DNA of 40,426 nucleotides from Synechococcus sp. UW140 (GCA_945877115.1 CAMCQR010000013.1:1-40426), one strand, 5' to 3'. Counted from the first letter of the stretch, positions 1 through 7,938 are shown. Notes: generated by a model not told the origin, from the sequence alone. Numbers and translations: made by a program.

Positions 1-537
1 CTCGATCAGACCTTCACCACCCGTTCGGAGGTGAATGAGGTGTTGTTGCGCGAATTGGACCAGGCCACCGACCCCTGGGGGGTCAAGGTGACGCGGGTGG
101 AACTGCGGGACATCCGGCCGACCGTGGGGGTGCAGCAGGCCATGGAGCAGCAGATGACCGCCGAGCGGGAAAAGCGGGCGGCGGTGTTGCGCTCCGAAGG
201 CGAACGGGAATCCCAGGTGAATGCGGCCCGGGGGCGGGCTGAGGCCCTGGTGCTGGATGCTCGGGCCCGCCAGGAGGCCCTGTTGCTCGAAGCTGACGCC
301 CAGGCCAAGCAGCAGTTGCTGTTGGCCCGGGCCCGGGCCGAAGCGGCCGCCGAATTGGCCAAGGCCATGGAAGCCCATCCGGCGGCGGCCGAAAGTCTGC
401 GGCTGCTGCTCGCCCGGGACTGGATGGCCATGGGTCAGGAGATGGCCCATGCCAAAGGGGGCAGTGTGTTGATGGTGGACCCCCAGAGTCCCGCCTCCTT
501 GTTGGCGGCCCTTAAGGGCCTGCAGGAGAAGGGCTGA
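1..537 (+). CDS. SPFH/band 7 (stomatin-like) protein, C-terminal part
   Basis: The reading frame is open from base 1 and ends at TGA 535-537, so the gene begins before the window; 178 residues are visible. GTG at 31 is an internal codon, not the start. The visible part begins at the end of an SPFH domain (TTRSEVNEVLLRELDQAT, then WGVKVTRVELRDI), typical of stomatin/prohibitin-like proteins. A long Ala/Glu/Arg-rich heptad-like helix follows (AEREKRAAVLRSEGE, then ARARAEAAAELAKAMEA), which in this family drives oligomerisation at membranes. The tail ends LAALKGLQEKG. Family members form membrane-bound scaffolds, often beside an NfeD-like or protease partner; any such partner would lie upstream, out of view. 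The convergent ATPase gene ends 52 bases downstream. Confidence 0.85.
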   Translation, partial: LDQTFTTRSEVNEVLLRELDQATDPWGVKVTRVELRDIRPTVGVQQAMEQQMTAEREKRAAVLRSEGERESQVNAARGRAEALVLDARARQEALLLEADAQAKQQLLLARARAEAAAELAKAMEAHPAAAESLRLLLARDWMAMGQEMAHAKGGSVLMVDPQSPASLLAALKGLQEKG

Positions 538-588
538 AACGCCCCCTGCGAAGCAGCGACATCCAAGGGGCCATGGCCCTGGGCCGGA

Positions 589-1800
589 TTAGGCCGGCCA
601 CCGCCAGGCGGCCCGCTCCAGCACCGTCTGGCCGGGCAGCACCGTGGCTCCCAGGTCCCGTTCCAGCCGCAGCAGCCGGCAGCCTGGGGTGTCCTCTAGG
701 CCGGTGATCAGGGCCTCGGCGTGGGCCACCACCCACACCTGGGTGCGCTCGGCCACCGCGCTGATCAACCGGGCCAGGGGTGCCAGCAGATCGGGGTGCA
801 GGCTGTTCTCCGGTTCGTTGAGCACCAGCAACGGCGGCAACCGCGGGCTGAACAGGGCCGCCGCCAGCAGCAGGTAGCGCAGCATGCCATCGGAGAGCTC
901 GGTGGCATCGAGCGGCCGCAGCAATCCCGGTTGATGCAGCTGCAGTCGAAACAGCGGCGCATTGGTGTCCACCGTCAGATGGCAGCCGGGGAAGGCATCG
1001 GCGATGGCGGCCTGGAAACCGTCGCGGTCACCGATCTCCAGGATCGTCTGCACGGCGGCGGCCAGGTCGCCCCCGTCGGCGGCCAGGGACGGGGTGCGGG
1101 TGGCGACGCGCCCGCTGCGGGCGGGAGCCTGGCGGTCGGTGCGAAAGCTGTCGTAGAAGCGCCAATCGAGGATCGTGCGCCGCAGCTGGAATACCTCCGG
1201 CGCCTCCATTGGGTCGGAGACAGCGCTGAACAGGCTCTCGTGGGGTGCGACCTGCAGGGCGATGGGTTGGTTGCGGCCGCCCGCGCCCCAGCGCTCCACT
1301 ACGGCGCCGCTGCGTTGCACCAGCAGGCTGCGGGGATGGAAAGGCCCGCCGGCCCAGATCCACTCCCGCTTGATTTCCGGATCCAGCACGAAGGCACTGG
1401 TTTGGTCGTCGGCCCGGTAGCCCAATTCGATGGCATAGGAAAGCGTGGCGCCGGCGATCCCCAGCCGCAGCCTTGTCGCCTCCTGCCGCTGGCTGCTGCC
1501 CTGCACCGGCTGCTCACCCCGTTTCATCGCCGCCGTGGTGCGCTCCGGCCCGGCCCAGAACACCGCCGGTAATCCCCCCTCGGCGGCCAGGGCGGCCACC
1601 AGATCACCCCGGGCCGCGGCGGCGATCAGGCCCAGGGAGCGATAAAGGTTGCTCTTGCCGCAGCCGTTGGCGCCGCACACCAGGGTGAGGCCCCCAAGGG
1701 GCAACCCCCCCAGGGGCACCGTGAGCTGCTGCAGGGAGCGGTAGCCCGCCACCGCCAGGTGGCTGAGGCTTGGAGCCGTGCCGGGGCCCTTCACAGGCAT
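589..1800 (-). CDS. AAA/SMC-like predicted ATPase (AAA_21 type)
   Basis: This encodes a 403-residue ATPase. Its Walker A is GANGCGKS (residues about 43-50). A signature-like ATELSDGMLRYL occurs late in the protein, followed by a Walker B segment LLVLNEPENSLHP and a switch histidine in VWVVAHAEAL. This order is that of ABC/SMC-like AAA_21 ATPases, related to RecF and to the OLD/abortive-infection ATPases. The frame is open further upstream to 2094, but that stretch overlaps the next minus-strand gene and is low-complexity shadow; ATG 1800 begins directly before the beta strand leading to the P-loop. There is no visible partner nuclease or methylase, so a defence role cannot be claimed. It may be the second gene of a minus-strand pair with the PliI-like gene, 100 bases upstream. 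Confidence 0.85.
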   Translation of the reverse strand: MPVKGPGTAPSLSHLAVAGYRSLQQLTVPLGGLPLGGLTLVCGANGCGKSNLYRSLGLIAAAARGDLVAALAAEGGLPAVFWAGPERTTAAMKRGEQPVQGSSQRQEATRLRLGIAGATLSYAIELGYRADDQTSAFVLDPEIKREWIWAGGPFHPRSLLVQRSGAVVERWGAGGRNQPIALQVAPHESLFSAVSDPMEAPEVFQLRRTILDWRFYDSFRTDRQAPARSGRVATRTPSLAADGGDLAAAVQTILEIGDRDGFQAAIADAFPGCHLTVDTNAPLFRLQLHQPGLLRPLDATELSDGMLRYLLLAAALFSPRLPPLLVLNEPENSLHPDLLAPLARLISAVAERTQVWVVAHAEALITGLEDTPGCRLLRLERDLGATVLPGQTVLERAAWRWPA

Positions 1801-1900
1801 GCTCGACGCGGCGCGGTGAAGCGCGACAAGCTGAGGCGCGGCGGCTTGGGGTTCAGGGCAGGGGCAAGCTCTGGGGCTGGGGTCCTGGGGGCTTGTGGGT

Positions 1901-2470
1901 TCAGAACTTGAGCACGCTGGTGGGCCGCAGAATCCAACCGGCTTCACCGGCCGTGAGCTTGTAGCAGATCTGCCTTTGGCCACCGCTGGCCTTGGCGTTG
2001 CTGTCGCCTGGTTTGTAGATCGGGAAGCGGCGCGCCAGGCAGCTCTCCACCAACTGGAACTGGTCGTGGCCCTGGTAGCCCTGGGCGTTGGCACCCGTGA
2101 GTTCCGGCAGGGTGATCGGCGAAAGTTCGCCGCCCTTCATCACGGCGTAGGCCACCACTTCGCCGTAGCTGCCACTGCCGGCCCCCTGCACGTACACGTA
2201 GATCTCGGGCATGCCGTTGCTGTTGAGATCGGCCACCTCGGCCCCCACCACCTGGCCATTCACCGTTTGGCGGATCGGCTTGATCGCTGGCTTGGCGCCG
2301 GTGGTGGTGATCGTCAATTGTTGTTGGGAGCCCTCACCACTGCTCTGCACCTGGAAGCTGGTGCCTTGAAGCTGCAGGGTTTTGTTGAAGGCGGCACCGG
2401 CCCAGGCGCTGCCGGGCAGGGCGGTGGCCAGCAGCAGGGCGGCGGCGGTGAGCTGGGGGAAGAAGCGCAT
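1901..2470 (-). CDS. PliI-like secreted lysozyme inhibitor (probable)
   Basis: This is a 189-residue exported protein. A signal peptide (MRFFPQLTAAALLLATALP, cleavage after GSAWA) is followed by a beta-rich domain. I recognise features of PliI, the periplasmic inhibitor of invertebrate-type lysozyme: DLNSNGMPEIYVY, then GAGSGSYGEVVAYA with the SGSY loop that inserts in the lysozyme active site in known PliI proteins, then GYQGHDQFQLVE, RRFPIYKPGDSNA and GGQRQICYKL. The role would be to protect peptidoglycan from I-type lysozymes of grazers or symbionts. A TTG at 2473 directly precedes ATG 2470; the ATG is preferred. The mature part has only two cysteines (SCLAR and QICYK). Function is inferred from motif memory only. 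Confidence 0.65.
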   Translation of the reverse strand: MRFFPQLTAAALLLATALPGSAWAGAAFNKTLQLQGTSFQVQSSGEGSQQQLTITTTGAKPAIKPIRQTVNGQVVGAEVADLNSNGMPEIYVYVQGAGSGSYGEVVAYAVMKGGELSPITLPELTGANAQGYQGHDQFQLVESCLARRFPIYKPGDSNAKASGGQRQICYKLTAGEAGWILRPTSVLKF

Positions 2471-2601
2471 CAAGAGGAGACCCGATGGGGTGATGGAACC
2501 TTCCCCAGCATGGGGCCCAGCACCGCCTTCAATGAAGGGTGGATGGTCTGAGGCAGGTACAGGTTTCTAACCGCTATCGGGGGCATCATGGCCTGATCGT
2601 C

Positions 2602-3471
2602 TCAGCGTTGGCTCAGCCCCAGGCCAGCGATTTTGCAACGCAGGCGCCGGCTCCAAGCCAGGGCCGCTCCCACTCCCAGCAGCGGCAACGGGGCCGGGGC
2701 GGGCGGCACGTAGGCGAGGCTGAGAAAGCGTCCAGAAGCAACGGTCCCACCGGGGCCCGTCATCATGACAGGGTCACGATAGTTCGCAATATTCGGCGTG
2801 CGGTAGCTCTGGAATTCAACGAGGGTTTCGGGACCGTGTAAAAACAGATCGGCAAACGAGAAGGGATCTCCAGAAGCACTGGTATCCAGTAGCAGCTGGC
2901 GGGATGCATAAATAGGGTCGTAAAAATTACTGTTATATAGATTCAGCCACACCCCGGTCACGGGGGAGCCCGGTGTGTTGTCACGCGCGGAAAGAGTAAT
3001 GTGCTCGCCGATGCATGGATAAACATCGCACGGTGGGGCAGGGGGAGGAGGGGGCTCATTGGCGTCCACAACTCGAGCGTAACTAGAGTTGGGATCAAAA
3101 TTGATTTCCGAAAGTGTCCCAATACTGGTGGGATCCAGGGTGAAGCGAAGTGAGGTCAGGATATTGTCAAACATTCCCATCGTTGTAAGACCGCGAATGC
3201 CGTTGGCATTGTAAATGTCATTCTCAAAAACACTGTGGTCAGTGTCAAGCTTTGTGGCGTCCAGAATGAAATCAACAAAATAGCGACTATGCCTCGGTGC
3301 TCCAACGATGCTGCTGCCGTAATCCAAGTCGATCAGTCCGTGGTACTGATAGGTTTTTGCGCTGGCCGATTGGCTCGCGCTGCCAAAAAAGATAAGGGAA
3401 ATCAGACTTCTCGATGCTATTTTAAATACAGATTTTTGCAACTTTATTTGCATCAGATGGCCTGGTTCCAC
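2602..3471 (-). CDS. Secreted protein with VPxPLP...SRRLR C-terminal tag
   Basis: This encodes a 289-residue protein of unknown function. An N-terminal signal peptide (LISLIFFGSASQSASA) is followed by about 230 residues that look like a beta-sandwich exoprotein. The centre has a proline run (EPPPPPAPP) next to a Cys pair (CDVYPC). The C terminus carries the tag shared by five other proteins in this window: APLPLLGVGAALAWSRRLR, then CKIAGLGLSQR. GTG 3471 has GGAG seven bases upstream. ATG 3453 (MQIKLQKS) is an equally reasonable start and gives a shorter signal peptide. Codon use is more AT-rich than in the flanking housekeeping genes. The tag suggests membrane retention or sorting, by analogy with PEP-CTERM proteins. 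Confidence 0.75.
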   Translation of the reverse strand: MEPGHLMQIKLQKSVFKIASRSLISLIFFGSASQSASAKTYQYHGLIDLDYGSSIVGAPRHSRYFVDFILDATKLDTDHSVFENDIYNANGIRGLTTMGMFDNILTSLRFTLDPTSIGTLSEINFDPNSSYARVVDANEPPPPPAPPCDVYPCIGEHITLSARDNTPGSPVTGVWLNLYNSNFYDPIYASRQLLLDTSASGDPFSFADLFLHGPETLVEFQSYRTPNIANYRDPVMMTGPGGTVASGRFLSLAYVPPAPAPLPLLGVGAALAWSRRLRCKIAGLGLSQR

Positions 3472-3720
3472 TGAATGACTCCAAGAATTGGTTTGGCAAA
3501 ATTTTAATCCTTGGCAAGCTGCAATTCCCCATCCACCGGCCCATGTCAGCTTATTCAGCCAACCTGCGTTCTGGTGACATTCACAAGCAAGAACTTGGCT
3601 TCACGCTCCTCGATAGTTGTAACGATTACTTACTGCAGGGCAACGGCATGACCGGGGAGCCTTGGTGTCTCAGTCGCATGAATACAGAGTCATGCGGACA
3701 TTCGCCTGCAATATCCGCAC
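3472..3720. other. Intergenic region between divergent genes
   Basis: About 250 bases lie between the tagged exoprotein gene (minus) and the AraC-type regulator (plus). Promoters for both should lie here, but I cannot identify convincing -10/-35 pairs. An ORF beginning ATG 3543 is open here but runs on out of frame through the regulator and encodes nothing recognisable. Confidence 0.4.
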
Positions 3721-4710
3721 TTGGCCCGCTCACCCGCCCAGCCCCCTCATCTGGATCCGCTTCATGGGGCTGGGCTGGCCACCGTGCTGAACACCCAGGA
3801 CTTCGGGTGTTGGGAGGCTGCCGTGGCCACCACCCTGGGACACCACCACAGCGAGCTTCTCAGCCCCACAAAGCAGTTCCAGGCCCATTTCCGTGTTGGC
3901 CAGGTCGGGGCCTTCTCCGTGCTGCACATGCGGGGTTCTGGCCGGCTGAGGCTGTGCCGCGAGCAGCGCGAGCAGACCGTGCTCTGGCTGCCGCTGCGGG
4001 GGATCACAGCAGAGCGAATCAACGGACAGAGCTGGCTGGCCGAACCCGGCACCGGACTCCTGTTCCAGCCCGGTGATGTGATGGAGGGCGAAACCAGTGA
4101 GACGATCGAAGGCCTCTCGATCCTGATGCCCCCCGGCCTGCATCGCCGGCCCGCAGGCCCGGCCTCCCCTCTGCTGGCGGCGGGGCCCCTGCACCAGCGC
4201 ATCCTGGCCAGCTCTCGAGCCCTGGCCGTCGCCGCCGCGCTTCAGTTCGCCGGTGTCGAATTCGCGGCCGACCAGCTCACTGAGCTCCTGCGGGAGTGGA
4301 CGGACCGTCAGGAGCAACCCTTTCGCCGGGAACGGATCACCGCCCGGCGGCGCCGCGACACGGTGGAATCGGCGCGACAGTGGATGGCGGCCCGCCTGCC
4401 GGAGCGCTTCTCGCTGGAGGATCTCAGCCAGGCGGTGGGGGTGTCGCCAAGGCAGTTGCAGTACAGCTTCCTGGAGGAACATGGCCGCTCGCCGATGGCG
4501 GAGGCCAAGCGTCTGCGCCTCCACCGCCTGCGGAGCCTGCTGCTCGACCCCAGCCAGGACCAACGCCGGGTGACCGAGCTGATGATGGCGGCCGGCTTGA
4601 TCGCCTCGGGGGTGACCTCCGCGGATTACCGCAACTGGTGCGGCGAATACCCAGCCCAGACCCGCCTGCGTCGCCTTGGTCGCGATCGGGATCCCGCCGA
4701 TGAAGCGTGA
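3721..4710 (+). CDS. AraC-family transcriptional regulator
   Basis: This encodes up to 329 residues. The N-terminal two thirds resembles the AraC_binding_2-type ligand/sensor domain: FGCWEAAVATTLGHHHSEL, then WLPLRGITAERINGQ and a cupin-like GTGLLFQPGDVMEGE. The C-terminal third is an AraC/XylS double helix-turn-helix: ARQWMAARLPERFSLEDLSQ, AVGVSPRQLQYSFLEEHGRS, then the second HTH with DYRNWCGEYPAQT. A Q/A-rich linker (RREQ, RRRRDTVESA) joins them. The start is uncertain: TTG 3721 is the first start codon after an in-frame stop at 3679, and GTG 3784 would still keep the whole sensor domain. The ligand is unknown. It overlaps the following small membrane-protein gene by 11 bases, so the two are probably co-expressed. 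Confidence 0.8.
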   Translation: MARSPAQPPHLDPLHGAGLATVLNTQDFGCWEAAVATTLGHHHSELLSPTKQFQAHFRVGQVGAFSVLHMRGSGRLRLCREQREQTVLWLPLRGITAERINGQSWLAEPGTGLLFQPGDVMEGETSETIEGLSILMPPGLHRRPAGPASPLLAAGPLHQRILASSRALAVAAALQFAGVEFAADQLTELLREWTDRQEQPFRRERITARRRRDTVESARQWMAARLPERFSLEDLSQAVGVSPRQLQYSFLEEHGRSPMAEAKRLRLHRLRSLLLDPSQDQRRVTELMMAAGLIASGVTSADYRNWCGEYPAQTRLRRLGRDRDPADEA

Positions 4711-5065
4711 ACACCTGTGGTTGATCGTGCACCTGGCGCTGGGCTTAGCGTGGATCGTGCTCCTCGCCAGCCGGGCGCCCGGCGACTCCGGGATCGGAGC
4801 AACCGGGCCCCAGGTCTTCGTGATGCTGGTGGCCGCCGGCTGGCTGCCATCGCTGGCCCTGGCCTTTTGGCAGGTGAAACACCGCCGCTGGCGGTCCCTG
4901 ATCGTCAGCGATCTGCTGGCAGCCGCTCTGGTGGTTCTGGTGGCGTTCAGCCTCTACCTGCCCCTGTTCTTTTTCAACGTGGCCTGGTTCCTGCCGCTAG
5001 CCCTGCTGCCCCGGGGGGTGCTCAGCGAGCTGCTGGTGCGGTGGCTGCCTAGCCGCAGGACCTGA
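4700..5065 (+). CDS. Small integral membrane protein, unknown function
   Basis: This encodes a 121-residue protein starting MKREHLWLIVHLALGLAWIV. I see three hydrophobic segments: about residues 5-22, 38-58 and a long one at 72-105 (LLAAALVVLVAFSLYLPLFF...VAWFLPLALLP). Basic residues (KHRRWR) lie between segments two and three, and the tail ends RWLPSRRT. No family is recognised. ATG 4700 overlaps the end of the AraC-type regulator by 11 bases, which suggests translational coupling and a shared regulon. Its last 17 bases overlap the end of the convergent tagged beta-helix gene. Confidence 0.7.
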   Translation: MKREHLWLIVHLALGLAWIVLLASRAPGDSGIGATGPQVFVMLVAAGWLPSLALAFWQVKHRRWRSLIVSDLLAAALVVLVAFSLYLPLFFFNVAWFLPLALLPRGVLSELLVRWLPSRRT

Positions 5066-6636
5066 GACGTCGCCGCAAACGGCGGCTCCAGCCATAAGCG
5101 GCACCAATGCCCAAAAGGGGTAGGGGACCTGGAACCGGTGCAGCCAGCTGTACGGCGCCAACATCGCGCAGGCCGTAGGTGGTGCGCGGATTGCCGAATA
5201 CATCGGAAGTGATCACGCTGCCATTAATCGGATTGATGAGTCGGTTGACGGTATCCGCATCGGGGATCACGCCAACGAGCGGACCAGATGGGTTGGGTGA
5301 GGCACCGCCGGGAAGACCAAAATAGGTAACAAAAGGAGGATTGCTGATCGCGTCGAGCGTGTAGGCAACACCTGCCGTGATCAGGTTGGGCTGCTGAAAG
5401 AGAATCTCTAAATTGGCAGCATTCTGATTGGTAACGGGCTGGATATAGGAGTATTGATCAGCAGTGAAAATACCGGCCAGAGGAGCCCTGTTTGCGTGTC
5501 GTACGCACCAGAATAAGGAAACTGAATTCCGGCCAAGGTTTCATTGATAACAGAAACGGCACTTGACTGAAGGTTAATCATTCCGTCAGCGAAAACTTGC
5601 AGCGGAGCGCCATTGCATCGATAAAGACCGGGGCACAATCTGGAATTAGGAATTGTTGAATCAAGGGCATCAAACTGGACCGTGGAAGCTATTACGTTGG
5701 CCACGCCACCCGCAAAAGCTTGTATGCGAGCATATGAGGTACTCCCGGCTGGCCTCACAATGCTGTTAACGAGATTGAGAACCCCCGTATCAATTCCACC
5801 TCCTGAATTAGGTGCACCTGAAATGGAAAGGCTCGGGCCGGCAATGGTGGAAGAAACAATATTGGCGATTCCACCTGCCCATTTCAACGCACCTCCAACT
5901 TGCGATGTACCATAAAGATCAAAGATTGTTTTGTAAGCATTAAGCCTGGCATTAGTACCACTGATGGCCGGCACATCCCAATTGTATTCAGATCCAAATG
6001 AGGAATCCGGAAAAGGACTGAGCTTGTTAAACACAACTTCTGTCAAGTTGACAACAGAACCGGCTCCGGCGGTGATTGCCGATAGAGCCGTGTAGCCAAA
6101 GGGGACTAATTTTCTGATGGTTGAATTCGTAATCGAAACAACTGAGTCCTTGCCAACATCTAGAACGGCAATCAATCCATCAAACACATATGATCAATTG
6201 TGACATTAGAGACGTTATCGGCAATCCTTGCGAACGAATAAGCCGGTGCAAGAAGCACATCTCCGGAAATAGGATCGTACGCCCGTGATGGTATGTCCTT
6301 GCCAACATAGTCTCCGTTGATTGTTAGGAAACCCGGAATACCTGTCAAGGCGTGGCCGTTGCCTTGGATGCTGAGCCCAGAGGTATCGGTAATTTGCGCA
6401 AGATACCCTGATGACGCTTGATAAGGGGTGGCCGAATCATTGTTGATGTCGTTGAACAGCCTGATGGTGTCAGCACCGGGCGTGATGTTGGCTTGATGAA
6501 TGGCCCAAGCAAAGGAATTCGCTGTAGTAGTAGTACCCCAAGCCGCCTCGTTGACATCAAAGATCGCTGCCAAGGCGGGTGTGGCAGAGACTGAGGTTGC
6601 AAGCAGGGCAAGAAGGGCTGTGGATGCCTTGAACAT
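5049..6636 (-). pseudogene. Frameshifted beta-helix exoprotein with C-terminal tag
   Basis: This is one gene split over three frames. Part 1, from ATG 6636, has a signal peptide (MFKASTALLALLATSVSA, then TPALAA) and reads FDVNEAAWGTTTTANSFAWAI to a stop at 6172. Part 2 resumes about 6187 (FDGLIAVLDVGKDS) and runs to TAG 5408. Part 3 is open from about 5490 (APLAGIFTADQYSYIQPV) to TAG 5049 and ends PVPGPLPLLGIGAAYGWSR, then RLRRRLRSCG. Restoring one base near 6186 and one G in the GGG run near 5488-5490 gives one continuous product of about 529 residues. The centre has repeated turns such as VVSITNSTIRKL, VVNLTEVVFNKL and VVNVIASTVQF-like segments, typical of right-handed parallel beta-helix surface proteins. 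Either a genuine decaying or phase-variable gene, or two sequencing errors. Confidence 0.8.
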
Positions 6637-6650
6637 GCAGAATTTCTTTA

Positions 6651-6677
6651 TAACATTTATAACATTTATAACATTTA
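6651..6677 (-). repeat. Three tandem 9-bp repeats before the beta-helix gene
   Basis: The plus strand has taacattta three times in a row (6651-6659, 6660-6668, 6669-6677), plus a partial unit at 6646-6650. Read in the direction of the downstream gene, each unit contributes a TATAAA hexamer resembling a sigma-70 -10 box. The array ends 14 bases before ATG 6636. Confidence 0.85.
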
Positions 6678-6831
6678 TCACGTGCCATCCTGCGAATAGC
6701 TCAAGCATGTCATCATAACGCAGGTTTTCTGAACATCGAGACAGCAGTTGCCTGCCGCCACACGATGGCCGTGATGATGCCGCCTCCGATTCCCTGATCC
6801 AGACTCGATCAAGCAGGAGCAGAAACACGCC

Positions 6832-7173
6832 ATGACCTACCGAGCCATTGCTCAGCACTTTGGGGATTTGATTACCAGAAAGGACTATTCAGCGGCCTGG
6901 AAACTCCTCGCGAAAGCAGCGCAAACATCGATCACCCCCGAGCTCATCCAGGCTGCAGTGGCGACCATGATCAAGGGTGCTGCCGGCCCAATTCAGGTGG
7001 CGCAAGTCATGGAGGACTTTATCATTGATGACTGGCCAAGCAAACTGCCGGGTGATCTCGCTGTTGTCTATGTCGCGCTGACTGGTGAAAGCTTCAGCGA
7101 GGCTGTCACCCTGACCCTGGCTCAGTATGGTGAAGACACCTTGATTCGTCACCTTGAATGGGGAAGACCATGA
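6832..7173 (+). CDS. Small conserved-looking protein, unknown function
   Basis: This encodes a 113-residue soluble, mostly helical protein (MTYRAIAQHFGDLITRKDY, then SAAWKLLAKAAQTSITPELI), ending LAQYGEDTLIRHLEWGRP. There is no signal peptide and no membrane segment. The pattern DYSAAWKLL resembles small NTF2-like or immunity-type proteins, but I do not recognise a family. ATG 6832 is used. Its stop TGA (7171-7173) overlaps the ATG (7170) of the following secreted protein, giving an ATGA junction and probable translational coupling. The gap to the divergent beta-helix gene (about 195 bases) should carry both promoters. Confidence 0.65.
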   Translation: MTYRAIAQHFGDLITRKDYSAAWKLLAKAAQTSITPELIQAAVATMIKGAAGPIQVAQVMEDFIIDDWPSKLPGDLAVVYVALTGESFSEAVTLTLAQYGEDTLIRHLEWGRP

Positions 7174-7481
7174 GTCGCTTTTCAGGCATCACTGCAGCCG
7201 TGGTCGCGCTCCTCGCAGCATTGGCTTTTGATGCCCCTGGGCGTGCCCAGTCCGTCTCCGCCGATGCGCTGATGAAAGCCAAGTACAACTGCCTCACATC
7301 TGTTGCCAAGACCGTGGGCATTCCACGCAGCAACTTGAAGGTGATCCAGCAAAGGAGCGATGCATCAGGAATCAGTGTTGATGTAAAGGTCCCTAAAGCC
7401 ACAGCCCCCTGGGGCTGCCTCACGGATCGCCAGGGGAAGGTGGAAGACGTCCATTTCAAAGGTTCAGAAGGTGCTCTTTAA
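7170..7481 (+). CDS. Small secreted two-cysteine protein
   Basis: This encodes 103 residues. A signal peptide (MSRFSGITAAVVALLAALAF, cleavage near GRAQS) is followed by a domain with two cysteines about 45 residues apart: MKAKYNCLTSVAKTVGIPRS, then APWGCLTDRQGKVEDVHFKG. The first-Cys segment (K-x-x-C-x-x-x-V-A-K-x-x-G) resembles the N-terminal domain of the SH3-like protein at 19084-19983, so both may carry the same small extracellular domain. The function is unknown. ATG 7170 overlaps the previous stop as ATGA and has GGGGAAG just upstream; ATG 7158 in the same frame is a less likely start. Confidence 0.75.
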   Translation: MSRFSGITAAVVALLAALAFDAPGRAQSVSADALMKAKYNCLTSVAKTVGIPRSNLKVIQQRSDASGISVDVKVPKATAPWGCLTDRQGKVEDVHFKGSEGAL

Positions 7482-7508
7482 CAATATTTTCTGTCACATT
7501 CCCATCTG

Positions 7509-7595
7509 ATGGATGGCGCCAGCGCCCTCAAGGACAAGGTTCAGCAGGCCGCTGCATCGCTGGGCGATGCCATTGATGATATCGCTGGCAATTAA
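7509..7595 (+). CDS. Possible 28-residue peptide
   Basis: ATG 7509 opens a 28-codon frame ([19 protein letters not shown], then DAIDDIAGN) ending TAA 7593-7595, just after the two-Cys secreted protein gene. The composition is that of a single amphipathic helix, similar to CsbD-like or microprotein segments. It could be a true small protein, the tail of a degraded gene, or chance. There is no clear ribosome-binding site. Confidence 0.35.
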   Translation: MDGASALKDKVQQAAASLGDAIDDIAGN

Positions 7596-7784
7596 TGCTG
7601 ATTCTTAGAAGTGAACTTGATCGTTCAGGCTTCCTTCTATCAGTTCAACGGCGAATCTTCTCGTCAGTCGATTCATGGGTATCGACCAATCTTGTTGGTA
7701 TCAGTTTCAATATCAAGGCTTCAGCGCGTCCAGCAGCCTGCGGTGGTCGGAAGCACCAAGCTTCTGAGACCCAAGCCTGGAAAG

Positions 7785-7869
7785 CGGAGGGGGTGGGATT
7801 CGAACCCACGGTGCCTTTCGGCACGCCGGTTTTCAAGACCGGAGCCATCAACCACTCGACCACCCCTCC
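7785..7869 (-). tRNA. tRNA-Ser (UGA)
   Basis: The minus strand reads GGAGGGG (acceptor) ... CCGGTCTTGAAAACCGG (anticodon arm, loop CTTGAAA, anticodon TGA) ... variable arm TGCCGAAAGGCA ... GTGGGTTCGAATCCCAC (T arm) ... CCCCTCC with discriminator G. The 85-nt length with a long variable arm is class II, as expected for serine. No CCA is encoded. Confidence 0.95.
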
Positions 7870-7938
7870 AAAGCCGCATCGAGCCAACCTCGTATGCCTT
7901 TCCATAATGTCATGACCCTGAGCTGACAGGGTCCCCGT

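Noticed and set aside
721-1572. Plus-strand ORF (283 residues) opposite the ATPase gene
   Set aside because: It is antisense to the P-loop ATPase with clear motifs and has no recognisable domain.
3543-4076. ORF beginning ATG 3543 before and over the AraC-type gene
   Set aside because: It overlaps the sensor domain in another frame and becomes Arg/Pro/Gly-rich shadow after 3720.
6832-6858. Overlap of the plus-strand gene at 6832 with the upstream extension of the beta-helix frame
   Set aside because: The real beta-helix start is ATG 6636 before the signal peptide; the upstream 222 bases of the frame are just open and include the 9-bp repeats.
7595-7915. Plus-strand ORFs over the tRNA-Ser gene
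   Set aside because: They read through the tRNA. A segment such as [20 protein letters not shown] is the well-known spurious translation of an antisense tRNA-Ser.
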